Shown here piece after piece: positions 6,251 through 13,598 of a stretch of DNA of 38,543 nt. The position numbers and the translations under genes were made by a program. Positions within the stretch are counted from its first letter, which is position 1. Every line of letters begins with the position of its first letter. Origin of the DNA: an uncultured Bacilli bacterium (lineage in GTDB: Bacteria; Bacillota_I; Bacilli_A; RF39; UBA660); contig CAKOYV010000012.1 in NCBI GenBank assembly GCA_934131005.1, forward strand, positions 1-38,543. The letters run 5' to 3'. The notes below the pieces were generated by a model. That model had not been told where the DNA came from and made no database searches. It worked only from the letters and a program-made list of their open reading frames with translations.

Positions 6251-7204
6251 GTGGTGATTACTATTAATATATGCAAAAAAGTAGTTGATGTATCTAATCA
6301 ATTTGAGAGGTGTAATACTGAATTAAAGAAAAGGTATATTTTAGATAATATTAAATTGATTAATTTAATTATGAGTAAAGTTGATGGTTATTGTGGTTCT
6401 TTTGGGACAGGATATCCATTTTATGTTTTGGATTCTAATTTAGAGGGAGATATGCCTATAATTTTAGAACAAATTAGATATAATAATGATTTGCTTAATG
6501 GTGTAAATATTGATTCAGAATGGAAATGTAGGGAATGTTTACATGAAAATGGAGAAATAATGCCAGATTTGAAGCAAATTTGCAAACCTTGTCCTAAAGT
6601 TATGGATTCAGTTAAGCCAAGGAAAGTTATTAATAGATTGCCAGATGTTGATATGTGGATGGTATGTCGTGATGACAAGATAAAGTCAGCGCGTCGTCAA
6701 TTAGTTACTTTATTTGATAGATATGATATGCATACTTCTGATGTAGATCCTGTTAGGACTATTGATGATGTTTGTAAAATTTCTTCTGAATTAGTAGCTG
6801 GAGAGATGCCAAAGGATAAATTGCCAATAGATGTTCATATTATTCCTTATTCAAGAATGGTCTATTTACTAGATGGAATTTGTCAGAATTTAATTGATTC
6901 ATTTTTAGCTGGAGTTTCGCCTTATATGCCAATTCATCCTTTGTCTTTACGTAAAACTTGGCAGTATGATGATGTTGCGTATAATTTTGTTTTTGATTAT
7001 TTAGTTAGTTTTACGCCATTTAATTTTTCGAAGGAATTGAATGATAAATTGGAGATATCTAGGCTTAAAATAAGAGATAATTTTTCTATGGAAATATTAA
7101 TAGAATTTTTGTATTCTGTTTCATCTGATGTTTTTAAGAGGAGATTGGAGACTTCTGAGGTAAAAAATAATTATGAAAAGAGGTTATTATTATGGAAAAA
7201 GTAA
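6251..7204 (+). CDS. Unrecognised Cys4 protein, possibly nucleotidyltransferase-like
   Basis: 317 aa from GTG 6251. The start is uncertain: the best ribosome site (AAGGTGGTGAT, 6248-6258) overlaps that GTG and would suit ATT 6263 instead, a rare initiation codon. Visible features are GSFGTG near residue 49, a CxxC...CxxC knuckle (CREC ... CKPC) around residues 95-118 that probably binds zinc, and LPDVDMW near residue 133. A Gly-Ser pair followed later by Asp-x-Asp recalls nucleotidyltransferases, but the gap of over 80 residues is far longer than usual, so that reading is weak. The remainder is mostly helical. It overlaps the PHP phosphoesterase gene by 13 bases, so the two are probably co-translated and functionally linked. 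Function unknown. Confidence 0.7.
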   Translation: MVITINICKKVVDVSNQFERCNTELKKRYILDNIKLINLIMSKVDGYCGSFGTGYPFYVLDSNLEGDMPIILEQIRYNNDLLNGVNIDSEWKCRECLHENGEIMPDLKQICKPCPKVMDSVKPRKVINRLPDVDMWMVCRDDKIKSARRQLVTLFDRYDMHTSDVDPVRTIDDVCKISSELVAGEMPKDKLPIDVHIIPYSRMVYLLDGICQNLIDSFLAGVSPYMPIHPLSLRKTWQYDDVAYNFVFDYLVSFTPFNFSKELNDKLEISRLKIRDNFSMEILIEFLYSVSSDVFKRRLETSEVKNNYEKRLLLWKK

Positions 7205-8085
7205 TAGATTTACATATTCATACTGATAAATCAGATGGTGTTTTGACGCCGTTTGAGGTGATTGATCAAGCAAGTTTAAATGGTGTTGTTGTTATTGCTA
7301 TTGCTGATCATGATACTATAGCAGCTTATACTGATGAATTATTTTCATATGCTCAAAGTAAAAATATTAAAATTATACCTGCAGTGGAGATATCTAGTAA
7401 AATTAATAAGTGTGGTATTCATGTTTTGGGATATAATTTTGATCTTAATAATGAAGAGTTAGTTGAAAAATTAGAAAAATTGCGTAATGCTAGACATAAT
7501 TATTTGTATGATGTTTGTTGTAAATTGAATGAATTAGGGTATGTTGTTAATCAATTGGAGTTAGATAAAATTGAGGCAGTTACCAAGGCTCATATTTCAC
7601 AGGATGTAGTTTCAAATGCTCAAAATAGTGATTTGTTAATGAAGAATTTTGGACATATTCCAGGTAAAGGAGAATTTATTGAAACCGTTATGAATGAAGG
7701 ATGTCCTGCCTATGTAAAAAAAGAGACAGTTACTCCTGTTGAAGCTAGTAAATTAATAAAGAATGCTGGTGGAAAGGTAGTTTTAGCTCATCCTGTTGCT
7801 TATAAGTATGAGGATAATTTGAATAGTAGTGATATTTTGAATTTGGTTCTTGATATGGAAATAGATGCTATAGAAGGAAATTATGTTTATGTTGACAGAA
7901 ATAATAATAAAATAAATGAAAGTGACTATTGGAATAGTTTTGCTGATTCTAATAATTTAATTTCTACTGTTGGTTCTGATTTTCATAATGATGATGGTAT
8001 TAGACCTCGTATTGGGTTAATTGGCGAGAAAATTGATTTAACTAGCGGAGATATAGATAAAATTTTAAATTATTTATTGGGATAG
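7192..8085 (+). CDS. PHP-domain phosphoesterase (YciV/TrpH-like nucleotide phosphatase or exonuclease family)
   Basis: 297 aa. Ribosome site GAGG lies before ATG 7192, inside the end of the preceding gene. Metal-binding PHP motifs appear in order: DLHIHTDKSDG at residues ~6-16, IADHDT at ~37, AHPV at ~197 and GSDFH near the C-terminus. A middle insertion of helices corresponds to the extra domain of the YciV/TrpH subgroup. Members of that subgroup act as 3',5'-nucleoside bisphosphate phosphatases and 5'-3' exoribonucleases. Length and motif order agree with the subgroup. The location inside the serine-recombinase element and the overlap with the Cys4 protein suggest a two-gene cargo operon. 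A defence or nucleotide-signalling role is possible but unproven. Confidence 0.85.
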   Translation: MEKVIDLHIHTDKSDGVLTPFEVIDQASLNGVVVIAIADHDTIAAYTDELFSYAQSKNIKIIPAVEISSKINKCGIHVLGYNFDLNNEELVEKLEKLRNARHNYLYDVCCKLNELGYVVNQLELDKIEAVTKAHISQDVVSNAQNSDLLMKNFGHIPGKGEFIETVMNEGCPAYVKKETVTPVEASKLIKNAGGKVVLAHPVAYKYEDNLNSSDILNLVLDMEIDAIEGNYVYVDRNNNKINESDYWNSFADSNNLISTVGSDFHNDDGIRPRIGLIGEKIDLTSGDIDKILNYLLG

Positions 8086-8129
8086 TTATTTATATTAGTT
8101 GTCAAAAATATTATAAGTTTGTGTAAATT

Positions 8130-8159
8130 AAAGGCATTTTTAGAAGAAATGTCTTTTTA
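8130..8159 (+). terminator. Rho-independent terminator after the PHP gene
   Basis: AAAGGCATTT (8130-8139) pairs with AAATGTCTTT (8147-8156) over ten pairs with one G-T, with a seven-base loop and a T-run at the 3' side. Confidence 0.75.
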
Positions 8160-8220
8160 TGTGATAAAATTATTGTAATTAAATAGTTTAATATTTTTGT
8201 GTTTTAGAAGGTGAATGGTT

Positions 8221-8661
8221 ATGATTATAAAGGTTCAAAATGTTGATGATTGTCGAATTTGTGATGATTTTTTAACATTATTAATTCAAGATGAACGAAA
8301 GTATGATGCTACTATAGATGCCTCTTTTGTTGTTAAAGATTATTTTGTTAATATGATTAATGATATGAATATTCTTCTTTTGTATAAAGAAGATAATGTT
8401 GCAGGGGGATATATATTTGCTAGACGAGTAAGGAATGGTTATTTGATTGATGGTTTATATGTGGATATTAATTTTAGAAATAGAGGTATTGCTACAAAAT
8501 TAATAAAAGAAGTTATTAAGTTGATACGTTTAGAGGGAGATTATGAGATATTTATAAAAGTAATGAAGGAAAATAAAAATGCTTATTTATTATATAATCA
8601 TCTTGGCTTTAAAATAAAGGAAGAAACTGATACTAGATATTATATGCAATACTTAAAGTAA
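8221..8661 (+). CDS. GNAT-family N-acetyltransferase
   Basis: 146 aa. ATG 8221 is chosen over ATG 8215 because AGAAGGTGA (8206-8214) abuts the latter but is correctly spaced for the former. The central strand-loop-helix VDINFRNRGIATKLIKEVI contains the acetyl-CoA pyrophosphate loop (R-x-x-G-I-A type), and the C-terminal AYLLYNHLGFK motif is typical of GNATs. The substrate cannot be predicted. It is the last gene of the element, ending 70 bases before the right junction. It is also isolated by a terminator upstream. Confidence 0.85.
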   Translation: MIIKVQNVDDCRICDDFLTLLIQDERKYDATIDASFVVKDYFVNMINDMNILLLYKEDNVAGGYIFARRVRNGYLIDGLYVDINFRNRGIATKLIKEVIKLIRLEGDYEIFIKVMKENKNAYLLYNHLGFKIKEETDTRYYMQYLK

Positions 8662-8717
8662 GCTTATAGTTAGTAATATTTTTATAATTTGAAAAATCTT
8701 TGTTATAAATCTATCAA

Positions 8718-8745
8718 AAAGGGGCAAGGACATGTATGTCCTATA
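8718..8745. other. Right attachment junction (attR) of the inserted element
   Basis: CATG 8731-8734 matches the left junction. Element-side sequence GGGGCAAGGA precedes it and host coat-gene sequence TATGTCC follows. AGGACAT and ATGTCCT (8727-8742) form 7-bp inverted arms around GT. Joining element end to element start gives GCAAGGACATGCTTGC, an imperfect dyad (6 of 7 arm positions) centred on CA, as expected for an attP site. Confidence 0.55.
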
Positions 8746-8862
8746 AATACGAGAATTGTTAATAATCATATTTATAAACATACTTATCAACCAAAATATA
8801 CTTGCTGTGAAGAAAATGTTGTAACTCAGCAACAATGTGGTTCATGTTGTCAATTTAGGTAA
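8734..8862 (+). pseudogene. 3' portion of the CotD-like spore coat protein gene
   Basis: Bases 8734-8862 encode 42 residues in the frame that begins by completing VPH: VCPINTRIVNNH, then YKHTYQP, then a Cys-rich tail with CC, C and CC pairs. There is no suitable start codon or ribosome site here; the frame is open upstream only to a TTG at 8689 that lacks a ribosome site. From memory, CotD continues VPHIHPQHTTNVNH at the same point, so this segment supplies exactly what the 3327 fragment lacks. Joined at the shared CATG the product is 112 aa. A terminator follows, consistent with this being the true gene end. Confidence 0.7.
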
Positions 8863-8868
8863 AAGATT

Positions 8869-8896
8869 GAATTCCTTTTAGGAGTTCTTTTTTTTG
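8869..8896 (+). terminator. Rho-independent terminator of the CotD-like gene
   Basis: GAATTCCT (8869-8876) and AGGAGTTC (8880-8887) form an 8-bp stem with one T-G pair and a TTT loop, followed by eight T residues. It lies six bases after the coat-gene stop. Confidence 0.75.
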
Positions 8897-8930
8897 TTTT
8901 TTTGGAATATAGATAATTAGAGGAGATTAT

Positions 8931-9494
8931 ATGAAATATATAAGGATGAGTATTTATTTAGTTTTATCTATGTTATGTGGTGCTTTTTGTTTAGCAATTA
9001 CTGAATTTGTTAGTTTTGATAGATTGCTTGTTTATTTAGGATTAATTTTATGCATTAGTTTGCCTTGTTTTTTTTATAAAACTAAATTTATGTTAGATAA
9101 TAAATTGCTTATGTATTATTATATATTTATTTTTTTGGCAGATTATTTGGGATGTTTGTGTAAGTTTTATACTTTTATATGTTGGTATGATACTTTCATT
9201 CATTTTATTGCAGGTATTTTAATTTTTATTTTGGGAGATTTTATTTTAGATAAATGTTGTATTTCAAAGAATGTTTTTTTTAGAATATTTTTTAATTTGA
9301 TGTTTGTAATGGCTGTTAGTTGTGGATGGGAAATTTTTGAGTTTTCGATGGATCAAATTTTTAATTTTGATATGCAATTTAGCGTTATTAGTGGTGTTGG
9401 AGATACAATGGAAGATATGATAATGGCTTTAATTGGGGGAATATTTTATTGTGAGGTATTAATTTTGAAGACAAAAAGTTGGGCTTTTAGCTAG
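8931..9494 (+). CDS. Integral membrane protein, DUF2238/YjdF-like
   Basis: 187 aa; ribosome site AGAGGAG, then ATG 8931. About five to six hydrophobic helices. The signature segments WYDTFIHFIAG and CGWEIFEF, followed by GVGDTMEDMIMALIGG, are those of the DUF2238/YjdF membrane family, whose polar His, Asp and Glu residues lie within or next to helices. Function is unknown. The gene ends tail-to-tail with the SIR2 gene, overlapping it by 8 bases. Confidence 0.8.
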   Translation: MKYIRMSIYLVLSMLCGAFCLAITEFVSFDRLLVYLGLILCISLPCFFYKTKFMLDNKLLMYYYIFIFLADYLGCLCKFYTFICWYDTFIHFIAGILIFILGDFILDKCCISKNVFFRIFFNLMFVMAVSCGWEIFEFSMDQIFNFDMQFSVISGVGDTMEDMIMALIGGIFYCEVLILKTKSWAFS

Positions 9495-10221
9495 GAATAT
9501 CTAATTTTTGAAATACTTCTCCTATGGACTTGTTTATAACTAGATTGGCTTTATTGTCTAGAGGAGTGGTTGTGTTGTTGATAATAACTAGGTGTTTTCC
9601 TTGAAAGAACTGAATAAAAGTATTAGCGGGATATACACTTAGTGAAGTGCCTGCTACTATTAATAAGTCACAATTAGATATTTTTTTAATGGCTTTTTTT
9701 ATTATATTATCGTCTAAGGGTTCTTCATATAGAATGACACTTGGTTTTATGAGATTTCCACAAGTGCAGGTGGGAAGTTTTTTTTCGTTGAAAATCTTTT
9801 GGGGTGGATAAAATTTATTACATTTTGTGCAGTAATTTTTGTAAATAGTTCCATGAAGTTCAATTACATTGTGACTATTTGCTTTTTGGTGCAGACCATC
9901 AATATTTTGGGTAATTATGGCTGTTAATTTTTTTGTCTGCTCTAATTTTGTTAAGTATTTGTGGCAAGTATTTGGTAATGCGTTTAAACAATTTAATTTT
10001 TCACGATAAAACCTATAAAATTCTGTTGGGTTATTGACAAAGAAAGAGTGAGAGAGTATTTTTTCAGGTGGGTATTTATATTTCATATTGTATAAGCCAT
10101 CTTTACTACGAAAATCTTTGATACCGCTTTCGGTGGATACACCAGCGCCTCCAAAGAAGACAATTTTATTTGCATTTTTAATATATTTATTTAATAAAGT
10201 TATTTTTTCTTGATTATTCAT
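9487..10221 (-). CDS. cobB: SIR2-family NAD-dependent protein deacylase (CobB-like)
   Basis: 244 aa, a normal length for bacterial class U/III sirtuins. NAD-binding GGAGVSTESGIKDFR at residues 24-38, QNIDGLH at 105-111, catalytic His123 in ELHGT, and a zinc site at Cys131, Cys134, Cys152 and Cys154 (CTKC ... CTC; the last pair is C-x-C, not C-x2-C). GTSLSVYPA closes the Rossmann fold. It removes acyl groups from lysine using NAD. Ribosome site GGTGAT precedes the ATG, and it is transcribed from its own promoter, divergent from dus. Confidence 0.93.
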   Translation of the reverse strand: MNNQEKITLLNKYIKNANKIVFFGGAGVSTESGIKDFRSKDGLYNMKYKYPPEKILSHSFFVNNPTEFYRFYREKLNCLNALPNTCHKYLTKLEQTKKLTAIITQNIDGLHQKANSHNVIELHGTIYKNYCTKCNKFYPPQKIFNEKKLPTCTCGNLIKPSVILYEEPLDDNIIKKAIKKISNCDLLIVAGTSLSVYPANTFIQFFQGKHLVIINNTTTPLDNKANLVINKSIGEVFQKLDIPS

Positions 10222-10236
10222 ATTATCACCAATTTT

Positions 10237-10265
10237 ATTATATTATTAGTTTTGATGTTTTTCAA
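10237..10265 (-). promoter_or_regulatory. Putative sigma-A promoter for the SIR2 gene
   Basis: On the minus strand, TTGAAA (10260-10265, 5/6) and a perfect TATAAT (10237-10242) are separated by 17 bases, 16 bases before the ATG of the SIR2 gene. Confidence 0.65.
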
Positions 10266-10295
10266 GCGGTAAAACTTTATCTTTTTTGTTTGGTG

Positions 10296-10304
10296 TGGTA
10301 AAAT
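10296..10304 (+). promoter_or_regulatory. Possible extended -10 promoter for dus
   Basis: TGGTAAAAT is an extended -10 (TGn plus TAAAAT). Transcription would begin near 10311, upstream of the ribosome site GGTGGTGAT (10322-10330). This supports the TTG start at 10334 over more upstream starts. No good -35 is visible. Confidence 0.4.
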
Positions 10305-10333
10305 ATTTATTATGTTTGTCTGGTGGTGATATT

Positions 10334-11317
10334 TTGTTTAAGATTGGGTCTTTAGAAATTAAAAATAGAATAGTTTTGGCTCCTATGGCAGGTATTTGTA
10401 ATAGTGCTTTTAGAAAGATTATAAAAGAAGAGGGGTGTGGGCTTATATATGCAGAGATGGTTAGTGATAAAGCTTTAGTTTATAATAGTCAAAAGACTAA
10501 AGATATGCTATATATGGATGAGTGTGAAAGGCCTATTGCTCAACAGATTTTTGGAAGTGATAAGGATACGTTTGTTAAGGCTGCTTTGTTAGTTCAAGAT
10601 TTGATGAAGCCAGATATTATTGATATTAATATGGGATGTCCAGTACCTAAGGTTGCTCTTAAGGCACAAGCTGGTTCGGCATTGCTTAAGAATCCAGAAA
10701 AAATAAGAGAAATTGTTAAGGGGGTAGTTGATGCTGTTTCAGTTCCGGTAACGGTTAAGATTAGAAGTGGTTGGGATAGTGATAGTATTAATGCTGTTAC
10801 GGTTGCTCGTATTTGTGAGGAAGCTGGTGCTAGTGCAATTACTATTCATGGTAGAACAAGAAAACAGGGATATAGTGGTAGTGTTTGCTATGATATTATT
10901 AAAAAAGTTAAAGAGAGTGTTTCTATTCCTGTAATTGGTAATGGAGATATTGTAGATATTGAAAGTGCCAAGAAGATGTTTGCAACTGGAGTAGATGCTA
11001 TTATGATAGGTAGAGGTTGTTTGGGAAATCCATGGCTTATTCGGGATTTAGTTAATTATTTTGAGTATGGTATTGAAAAGAGGTCTGTTAGTTATCAAGA
11101 GAGAATAGAGATGTGTTTTAAACATTTAAATTATCTTATGGATATTAAGTGTGAAAAAGTTGCAGTTTTGGAGATGCGTAGTCATATTGCGTGGTATATA
11201 AAAGGACTTCCATATTGTGTTGAGGTTAAAAATGAATGTTTTAAGGCGACTAGTGCTTTAGAGCTTAGAGAAATTTTAAATAGATATTTGGAAATGCTTA
11301 ATAATGATTGTGATTAA
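10334..11317 (+). CDS. dus: tRNA dihydrouridine synthase (DusB-type)
   Basis: 327 aa from TTG 10334, set by GGTGGTGAT (10322-10330) and by agreement with DusB length. FMN-binding APMAGICNSAFR near the N-terminus, NMGCPVPKV with the catalytic Cys, KIRSGWD, then IHGRTRKQGYSG, GNGDI and IGRGCLGNPW: all landmarks of the Dus TIM barrel in order. It reduces uridines in the tRNA D-loop using FMN and NADPH. It is first in an apparent dus-RDD-lysS operon; its stop overlaps the alternative start of the RDD gene. Confidence 0.93.
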   Translation: MFKIGSLEIKNRIVLAPMAGICNSAFRKIIKEEGCGLIYAEMVSDKALVYNSQKTKDMLYMDECERPIAQQIFGSDKDTFVKAALLVQDLMKPDIIDINMGCPVPKVALKAQAGSALLKNPEKIREIVKGVVDAVSVPVTVKIRSGWDSDSINAVTVARICEEAGASAITIHGRTRKQGYSGSVCYDIIKKVKESVSIPVIGNGDIVDIESAKKMFATGVDAIMIGRGCLGNPWLIRDLVNYFEYGIEKRSVSYQERIEMCFKHLNYLMDIKCEKVAVLEMRSHIAWYIKGLPYCVEVKNECFKATSALELREILNRYLEMLNNDCD

Positions 11318-11336
11318 AAGTAGGGTGAGTGATAGT

Positions 11337-11936
11337 TTGAAGAAGGCAAGTTTTTATCAAAGAGTAGTAGCATTGCTAATTGATATGTTTATTGTGGGAA
11401 TTATTTTTTCAATTGTTACAATGAATTTTAATACTAGTTATGTAGAAAAGCTTAATAATGAATCTTTAGAGATTATGAATCAGTATACTTCTGGGGAGAT
11501 TGGTACTAGAGGTTATATTTCAAAGTATGCAAATAATATATATGAGGTTAATCGGGCTAATATTTATAGTAATATTGTTTATATTGTTATATGTTTAGGT
11601 TATTTTGTTATATTTCAGTATTTAAATGGTGGTGCTAGTATTGGTAAGAGAATAATGAGAATAAAAATTGTAGGAAGTAATGGTGGTTGTGCTAAGCTAT
11701 GGCAAGTATTAGTTAGAAGTTGTGTTATAAATGAAATTTTGCCAATATTTTTAGGAATTATTTTAATAATGTTTAGTAAAGATATGACTTTTTTGATATT
11801 ATATAGTATAATTAGTTGGGGAGAAAATTTGTTTATAATAATTAGTGCTCTTATGATTATGTATGGCAAGAAGCAACTTGGGTTACATGATATTATGAGT
11901 AATAGTATGGTTATTGTTGATAAATATTCAGTATAA
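11337..11936 (+). CDS. RDD-family membrane protein
   Basis: 199 aa from TTG 11337, preceded by GGGTGAGTGAT. An alternative ATG at 11304 would overlap dus by 14 bases and add 11 residues. The opening YQRVVALLIDMFIVG has the Arg...Asp pattern of RDD proteins, followed by helices near residues 90 and 125, a GGASIGKRIMRIKIV segment (the usual family motif) and two more helices. RDD proteins are small membrane proteins of uncertain role, some linked to ion transport. The dus and lysS neighbours do not suggest a function. Confidence 0.85.
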   Translation: MKKASFYQRVVALLIDMFIVGIIFSIVTMNFNTSYVEKLNNESLEIMNQYTSGEIGTRGYISKYANNIYEVNRANIYSNIVYIVICLGYFVIFQYLNGGASIGKRIMRIKIVGSNGGCAKLWQVLVRSCVINEILPIFLGIILIMFSKDMTFLILYSIISWGENLFIIISALMIMYGKKQLGLHDIMSNSMVIVDKYSV

Positions 11937-11968
11937 AATATTAAGATATTTGGAAGGAATGAGTTTAA

Positions 11969-13444
11969 ATGGAAATAGTAAGAAGTGAACAAGAACTTGT
12001 TAGGAGAGGGAAGTTAGAGAGTATTAGTGAATATTGTAATCCTTATCCTGATAAATATAGTGTTACTAATAGTATTAAGGAAGCACGTTGTATACCTGAT
12101 GGTACAACAGATATTAGTATTGCTGGAAGAATTGTTTTTTTAAGAAAAATGGGAAAATTAAGTTTTCTTAGAATTAGAGATATAGAGGCTTCTATTCAGG
12201 TTAGTTTTAAATTAGATTTGCTTGGGGAAGAGGCATATAAGTTTTTTAAGAGTAATATTGATGTTGGTGATTTTATTGGTGTTAGTGGAGAGATAGTTAC
12301 TACCCAGACTGGTGAGAAGACATTACGTGCTAATAGTTTCGAATTTTTAGGTAAAGCTTTAAAACCACTTCCTGAGAAATTTCATGGTTTAAGTGATCAA
12401 GAGATGAAGTATAGACATAGATATGTTGATCTTATTATGAATGAAGATGCTAGGTCAAGATTTTTGTTTAGAAGTAAGCTTATATGGGAAATTAGGAGTT
12501 TTCTTAATAAGAATAATTATATTGAAATTGAGACACCTATTTTAAATAATAAGGCTAGTGGTGCGATGGCTAGACCTTTTGTTACACATCATAATGCTCT
12601 AGATATTGATTTATACCTTAGAATTGCTCCTGAGACATATTTGAAAAGAGCTATAGTTGGAGGATTTACTAAAGTTTATGAATTTGCTAGGTGCTTTAGG
12701 AACGAAGGAATGGATGCTACACATTTACAAGATTTTACTATGTTAGAAGGATATGGTGCGTATTTAAATTATCGTGATAATATGAAATTTTTGCAAGAAA
12801 TGATTCAAACGGTTGTTAAAAATTTATTTGGTAAATTAGAGATTACTGTTGAAGGGGAAGTTATTGATATTAGTGGTGATTGGGAAAGTATTTCAATGAG
12901 AGATCTTATTTTGAAATATTGTCCTATTGATATTAATGAGGCAGATACTAAAGAGAAGTTACTTGCAAGAATTCGTGAAGAAAAATTAGAAATTGATAGT
13001 GAAACACCACTTGAAGATTTGGGATATGGTAATTTGGTTGATCAGTTATATAAGAAAGTTGCAAGAGTTCATGTTGTTAAGCCATTATTTTTAACTGAAC
13101 ATCCTATTAGTTTATCTCCTCTTGCTAGGGCTAATGATGATAATGCTAATATTACTGATAGATTCCAACTTATTATTAATGGTGCCGAAATTATTAATGC
13201 TTACTCCGAACTTGTTGATCCTATTGAGCAGGAGAGGAGATTGGTTGAGCAAGCTCGTCTTAAGAATGATGGTGATGAGGAAGCTATGATGATGGATAGA
13301 GATTATATTGGTGCTATGGAGTATGGTATGCCACCTATTAGTGGATGGGGTATTGGTATTGATAGATTAGTGCAAATTTTAACTGATGCTGATAATATTC
13401 GTGATTGTGTTATGTTTCCTTTAATGAAGCCAGAAGATAAATAA
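11969..13444 (+). CDS. lysS: Lysyl-tRNA synthetase, class II
   Basis: 491 aa, standard LysS length; ribosome site GGAAGGA before ATG 11969. The N-terminal OB-fold anticodon-binding domain covers ~60-165. The class II core follows: motif 2 FARCFRNEGMDATHLQDFTMLEGYGAY and motif 3 GWGIGIDRLVQILTD near the C-terminus, with NAYSELVDP between them. In motif 2 the segment after the His reads LQDF instead of the commoner NPEF, a variant I believe occurs in other Firmicutes. It charges tRNA-Lys. No T-box leader is visible in the 32-base gap; transcription probably comes from dus. A terminator follows. Confidence 0.97.
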   Translation: MEIVRSEQELVRRGKLESISEYCNPYPDKYSVTNSIKEARCIPDGTTDISIAGRIVFLRKMGKLSFLRIRDIEASIQVSFKLDLLGEEAYKFFKSNIDVGDFIGVSGEIVTTQTGEKTLRANSFEFLGKALKPLPEKFHGLSDQEMKYRHRYVDLIMNEDARSRFLFRSKLIWEIRSFLNKNNYIEIETPILNNKASGAMARPFVTHHNALDIDLYLRIAPETYLKRAIVGGFTKVYEFARCFRNEGMDATHLQDFTMLEGYGAYLNYRDNMKFLQEMIQTVVKNLFGKLEITVEGEVIDISGDWESISMRDLILKYCPIDINEADTKEKLLARIREEKLEIDSETPLEDLGYGNLVDQLYKKVARVHVVKPLFLTEHPISLSPLARANDDNANITDRFQLIINGAEIINAYSELVDPIEQERRLVEQARLKNDGDEEAMMMDRDYIGAMEYGMPPISGWGIGIDRLVQILTDADNIRDCVMFPLMKPEDK

Positions 13445-13483
13445 ATTGTAGTTAATTACTAATGATTTAAGTAATATTAATTG

Positions 13484-13512
13484 AGTCAACGCTAAAATGT
13501 GTTGGCTTTTTC
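13484..13512 (+). terminator. Rho-independent terminator after lysS
   Basis: AGTCAACGC (13484-13492) pairs with GTGTTGGCT (13499-13507), nine pairs including two G-T, with a TAAAAT loop and a T-rich tail. Confidence 0.75.
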
Positions 13513-13522
13513 CTTTATATAA

Positions 13523-13551
13523 TTGATAAGTTACTTTAATTATGGTAATAT
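13523..13551 (+). promoter_or_regulatory. Putative sigma-A promoter opening the surface-polymer cluster
   Basis: TTGATA (13523-13528, 5/6) and TAATAT (13546-13551) with a 17-base spacer, between the lysS terminator and the first cluster gene. Confidence 0.6.
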
Positions 13552-13598
13552 AGTTTATAAGTGGATAGATACTACTTTTGTTGTTAGAGGTGAATATT

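Larger units (their letters stand above)
3534..8733 (+). mobile_element. ~5.2-kb serine-recombinase integrative element inside a CotD-like coat gene
   Basis: The boundaries are the points where the coat-gene reading frame breaks and resumes, both at CATG. Cargo: D12 adenine methyltransferase (3653), small ORF (4570), large serine recombinase (4667), Cys4 protein (6251), PHP phosphoesterase (7192) and GNAT (8221). All genes read in the same direction as the coat gene. The recombinase provides the expected integration and excision enzyme. No structural phage, conjugation or replication genes are present, so it is either a minimal element or the reduced remnant of a larger one. Large serine recombinases are known to integrate into sporulation genes (sigK skin, spsM/SP-beta) and excise in the mother cell. 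That comparison is established knowledge; its application here is an inference. Confidence 0.7.

Noticed and set aside
8689..8733. TTG at 8689 as the start of an independent small Cys-rich gene
   Set aside because: No ribosome site or promoter, and the first 14 codons match nothing while the part after 8731 completes the coat gene exactly.
8653..8835. Minus-strand 60-aa frame near the right element junction
   Set aside because: It covers the 3' coat-gene segment, whose + strand translation has CotD-like motifs; the minus frame has no recognisable features or ribosome site.
11937..11968. T-box or other leader regulating lysS
   Set aside because: The gap is only 32 bases, with no room or recognisable T-box elements.
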